The position numbers and the translations under genes are program-made. Positions 61,756-64,000 of a stretch of 64,000 bases of DNA are shown here, piece by piece. Source of the DNA: Chloroflexota bacterium. GTDB taxonomy: Bacteria > Chloroflexota > UBA11872 > VXNJ01. The stretch's first letter is position 1. The number at the start of each line of letters is the position of its first letter. Under the pieces are notes generated by a model. It had not been told where the DNA came from, did no database searches, and was given only the letters and a program-made list of their open reading frames with translations. The DNA is taken from assembly GCA_009840625.1 (NCBI GenBank), contig VXNJ01000001.1:558001-622000 (forward strand), written 5' to 3'.

Positions 61756-62766
61756 GTGAATCCCTGGCTGCTTTTGCTTTTGCTGATACCGATCGGCTTG
61801 GCCGGCCTCTGGACGCTGCTGGTCTTTCGTACCGCCTGGTACCTGACCCACCCGAACCCACGCCACACGCCCAAGGGCTATGCGCCCGATTTCGACCCCT
61901 CGGTGCTGGGACTCGAACCTGTACAGATCGAAAGCCGGACCGGCATGACGCTCAAGGCATGGATCGCCCGGCCCAAACACCATCCGGCGTCGGTAATCCT
62001 CTGTCACGGGGTTTGGACCAACCACAAGGAAATGGTCGGCCGCTGCGTCGAGCTGCTCAAGCTCGGATATGGCGTCGTACTGTTTGACTTCTCCGGCCAC
62101 GGCGAGAGCGAGGGCAGCACCACCACGATGGGTTACCGGGAAATGCTGGACCTCCTTGGCGTCGTGGACTGGGCCGCAGACCAAGTGGAGCTGGGCCGGT
62201 TGGCGGTTTGGGGGAATTCAATGGGCGGCTCGGTGGCGATCATGGCCGCCGCGTTGGACGAGCGGCTGGAGGCGGTTATCGCCGACAGTCCATTTGCAAC
62301 CCTGCGCGAGAACGTGGCCCGGGCATTCAAACGAATAACAGGGCTTCCGCCCTGGCTGTTCGTGGGTCCGGTAGTCTGGCTGGGTCAGCGACTGGTCGGA
62401 CACCGGATGGACCACATCCGGCCGGTCGACTTGGTCGCTTCGCTGCATTCACGCCCGCTGATGGTCGTCCAGAGCGGGCAGGACTCAATCGTGAGCGCCG
62501 AGAGCACCCGCAAGTTGTTCGAGGCCGCTACCAGCGCCGAAAAGCACCTCTGGGTCATCGACGAAGCCGAGCACGTCGAAGGCTTTCATATCCTGCGCGA
62601 CGAATACCTGGCCAAGATATCCGAGTTCCTGCGCCATTCGCTGCGCGATCCGGTTGAGAAGCAGTTCTCCCGGGACGGGGGGCGGAGGAAAGCGGCGGGC
62701 GACCTCAAGCTCCGGCGAGGCGACGCGCCCGGCGCTCCGCGATCTGCTCCCACTCCCAAGCATTAA
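61756..62766 (+). CDS. Alpha/beta hydrolase with N-terminal membrane anchor
   Basis: A 336-residue protein from GTG 61756. Hydrophobic residues 3-25 look like a signal-anchor. The hydrolase fold has oxyanion segment LCHGVWTNHKEM, nucleophile Ser in GNSMGGS, Asp in QDSIVS and His in EHVEGFH, close to BEM46/YqkD-type serine hydrolases. It is probably co-transcribed with trp genes but has no evident role in that pathway. Substrate unknown. A basic tail of 35 residues ends the protein. Confidence 0.88.
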   Translation: MNPWLLLLLLIPIGLAGLWTLLVFRTAWYLTHPNPRHTPKGYAPDFDPSVLGLEPVQIESRTGMTLKAWIARPKHHPASVILCHGVWTNHKEMVGRCVELLKLGYGVVLFDFSGHGESEGSTTTMGYREMLDLLGVVDWAADQVELGRLAVWGNSMGGSVAIMAAALDERLEAVIADSPFATLRENVARAFKRITGLPPWLFVGPVVWLGQRLVGHRMDHIRPVDLVASLHSRPLMVVQSGQDSIVSAESTRKLFEAATSAEKHLWVIDEAEHVEGFHILRDEYLAKISEFLRHSLRDPVEKQFSRDGGRRKAAGDLKLRRGDAPGAPRSAPTPKH

Positions 62767-64000
62767 TCACCTGCGCGCAGGTCAGGCCGGCCCGCCGCGC
62801 GATCATCGCCCCCAGCTGTGTATTTGCCAATTGGGCGGCCGCATGAGCGTCGCTGTTGACGGTCAATACGGCGCCGGCGCGGGCTGCGCGGCGCGCGAGG
62901 TCGGCCGATAGGTCGAGCCGGCCGGGCTGCGAGTTGATTTCGAGCGCGACACCCGTTTCGGCGGCGGCCGCAAAGACCACATCGTGATCAAAATCGAACC
63001 CCTCACGACCAAGCACGATCCTGCCGGTCGGATGACCGATCGCGCAGGTCGCCGGATTGGAGATCGCGGTCAATATGCGTTCGGTCATCGCCGATCGCGA
63101 CTGGCCCAGTCCGGCGTGCACTGATGCGACTACCCAGTCGAGACTCGCCAGCACCTCGGGCTCGAAATCAAGCGATCCGTCGACGCGGATCTCGCTTTCG
63201 GTGCCATGCAGGAGAGACAGTTCCCCCCATTGCCGCGCCTGTGCCGCAATCTCGTCGCGTTGGGCTGCCACCCGCTCCGGGGAAAGTCCGTTGGCCACCG
63301 CCAGCGACTGGGAATGGTCGCTGATCACGAGTTGCCGCAGGCCGGCCCGGTGGGCCGCCTCGGCCATTGCCGCGATGCTGTCCTGACCATCGCTCCAGTC
63401 GCTGTGGGCATGCAAATCGCAGCCCAGGTCGCGGTGCTCCAGCAGGCGCGGCAACTGCCCGCGCCGGGCCAGTTCAATCTCTTCCCGCCCCTCGCGAAGT
63501 TCGGGCGGAATCAGGTCCAGGCCGACCGCCCGATAAAGCTCGGCTTCGGTTCCAAAAGTGGTCTGGGGCGAGTCGAGTTCGATGCCACGCCGCCGCGCCA
63601 GGTCGGTTAACCGGGCAATGTGTTCGTCTGAGCCGGTCGCCAGCACCAACGCCGAGCCAAGCGACTCTTCAGCCGATACCCGGATCCGGACTGGAATTGG
63701 TTCCTGCAATTCATCCGGGTCAAGCTGGACGAGCGATTCCCCGCCAAGGGCGGCCAACGCGGGGCGCGATGGATCGCGCACCGCGACCACCAGGTCGACG
63801 CCCGACATCGTCTCGCACGCCCTTCGCGCGGCACCGGCCAAGCGCACCGCGCTGACTCCATCGATATTCCCGAGCCGGGCGGCTTCCAGGTGCGCCGTGG
63901 CCAGCGCGTGCCCGAGCGAGAACAACCCGCGGGTGGCAGCGATCCGCTCGATTTCGGCCAGGATCTGCGCCACCTTGCGACTTCCGATGCCGGGCAGCTG
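62705..64000 (-). CDS. PolX-family protein with intact PHP domain and degenerate polymerase domain (partial)
   Basis: C-terminal 432 residues of a DNA polymerase X homologue; the frame runs off the right edge. A helix-hairpin-helix LPGIGSRKVAQIL lies at the edge. Where PolX has a DxD catalytic pair (ETVGDIDI), it reads ETMSGVDLV, so the first Asp is Gly; the third catalytic Asp strand VDLR reads VRIR. The C-terminal PHP domain keeps its metal motifs (CDLHAHSDWSDG, ISDHSQS, HGTESEIRVDG, ASVHAG, GHPTGR, NSDAHA). So a 3'-5' exonuclease or phosphoesterase role seems retained, while DNA synthesis is unlikely. Overlaps the hydrolase gene by 62 bases, convergently. Confidence 0.9.
   Translation of the reverse strand, partial: QLPGIGSRKVAQILAEIERIAATRGLFSLGHALATAHLEAARLGNIDGVSAVRLAGAARRACETMSGVDLVVAVRDPSRPALAALGGESLVQLDPDELQEPIPVRIRVSAEESLGSALVLATGSDEHIARLTDLARRRGIELDSPQTTFGTEAELYRAVGLDLIPPELREGREEIELARRGQLPRLLEHRDLGCDLHAHSDWSDGQDSIAAMAEAAHRAGLRQLVISDHSQSLAVANGLSPERVAAQRDEIAAQARQWGELSLLHGTESEIRVDGSLDFEPEVLASLDWVVASVHAGLGQSRSAMTERILTAISNPATCAIGHPTGRIVLGREGFDFDHDVVFAAAAETGVALEINSQPGRLDLSADLARRAARAGAVLTVNSDAHAAAQLANTQLGAMIARRAGLTCAQVINAWEWEQIAERRARRLAGA

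Noticed and set aside
1-64000. tRNA, rRNA, CRISPR arrays, insertion sequences and phage genes
   Set aside because: No cloverleaf-like tRNA with TTCRA arm, no ribosomal sequence, no regularly spaced repeats and no transposase or integrase motifs were noticed on reading; a covariance search could still find a tRNA I missed.

Overview
This is a GC-rich chromosomal window, almost fully coding, with tightly packed genes, many 4-base start/stop overlaps and frequent GTG or TTG starts. Several traits point to a member of the Chloroflexota, perhaps an environmental lineage rich in sulfatases: a T-box leader on the trp operon, a MurT/GatD pair, a FemAB-type ligase, menaquinone genes, a split cytochrome b6-type complex and Tat lipoproteins. 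That assignment is inference. No rRNA, tRNA, CRISPR array, insertion sequence or prophage was seen.

Layout. Positions 1-14822 form a catabolic region with six sulfatase-family genes (one cut by the left edge), a Gfo/Idh/MocA dehydrogenase, a ThDP enzyme, a zinc-free quinone-reductase-like MDR protein, an SDR dehydrogenase and a DsbA-VKOR disulfide pair. Two of the sulfatase-like genes carry Thr where formylglycine sulfatases need Cys or Ser. Positions 14895-20932 hold two secreted beta-propeller lipoproteins and a sugar ABC importer lacking its ATPase. LysA follows, then a five-gene operon (26766 down to 22268) for an FAD/Fe-S oxidoreductase, split cytochrome b, Rieske protein and cytochrome c. 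Positions 26860-37478 are housekeeping and envelope genes: GatD, MurT, PepF, then MetG, TatD, polyprenyl synthase, MenG, FemAB and MurE. Positions 37533-48526 are a mixed accessory stretch: an A-type Fe-S protein, a MazEF-like pair with frameshifted toxin, a copper ATPase, GH32, VapBC, an O-methyltransferase, a hydroxyacid dehydrogenase and an epimerase. Positions 48618-54851 hold a methyltransferase, endonuclease V, three tandem Bcr/CflA transporters and an NrdR with two zinc ribbons. Positions 54925-62766 are a T-box(Trp)-controlled trpE-G-D-CF-B-A operon plus a hydrolase. The right edge cuts a PolX-family gene whose polymerase active site is lost.

How the parts fit: MenG and the polyprenyl synthase make the menaquinone that the b6-type complex would oxidise; FemAB, MurE and MurT/GatD together build and modify a peptidoglycan stem; the sulfatase region together with the sugar importer suggests scavenging of sulfated or otherwise esterified sugars. 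The items most worth following up are the Thr-type sulfatase homologues, the NrdR ribbon duplication, the apparently translational trp T-box, the flavoprotein-coupled b6-type complex and the catalytically dead PolX.
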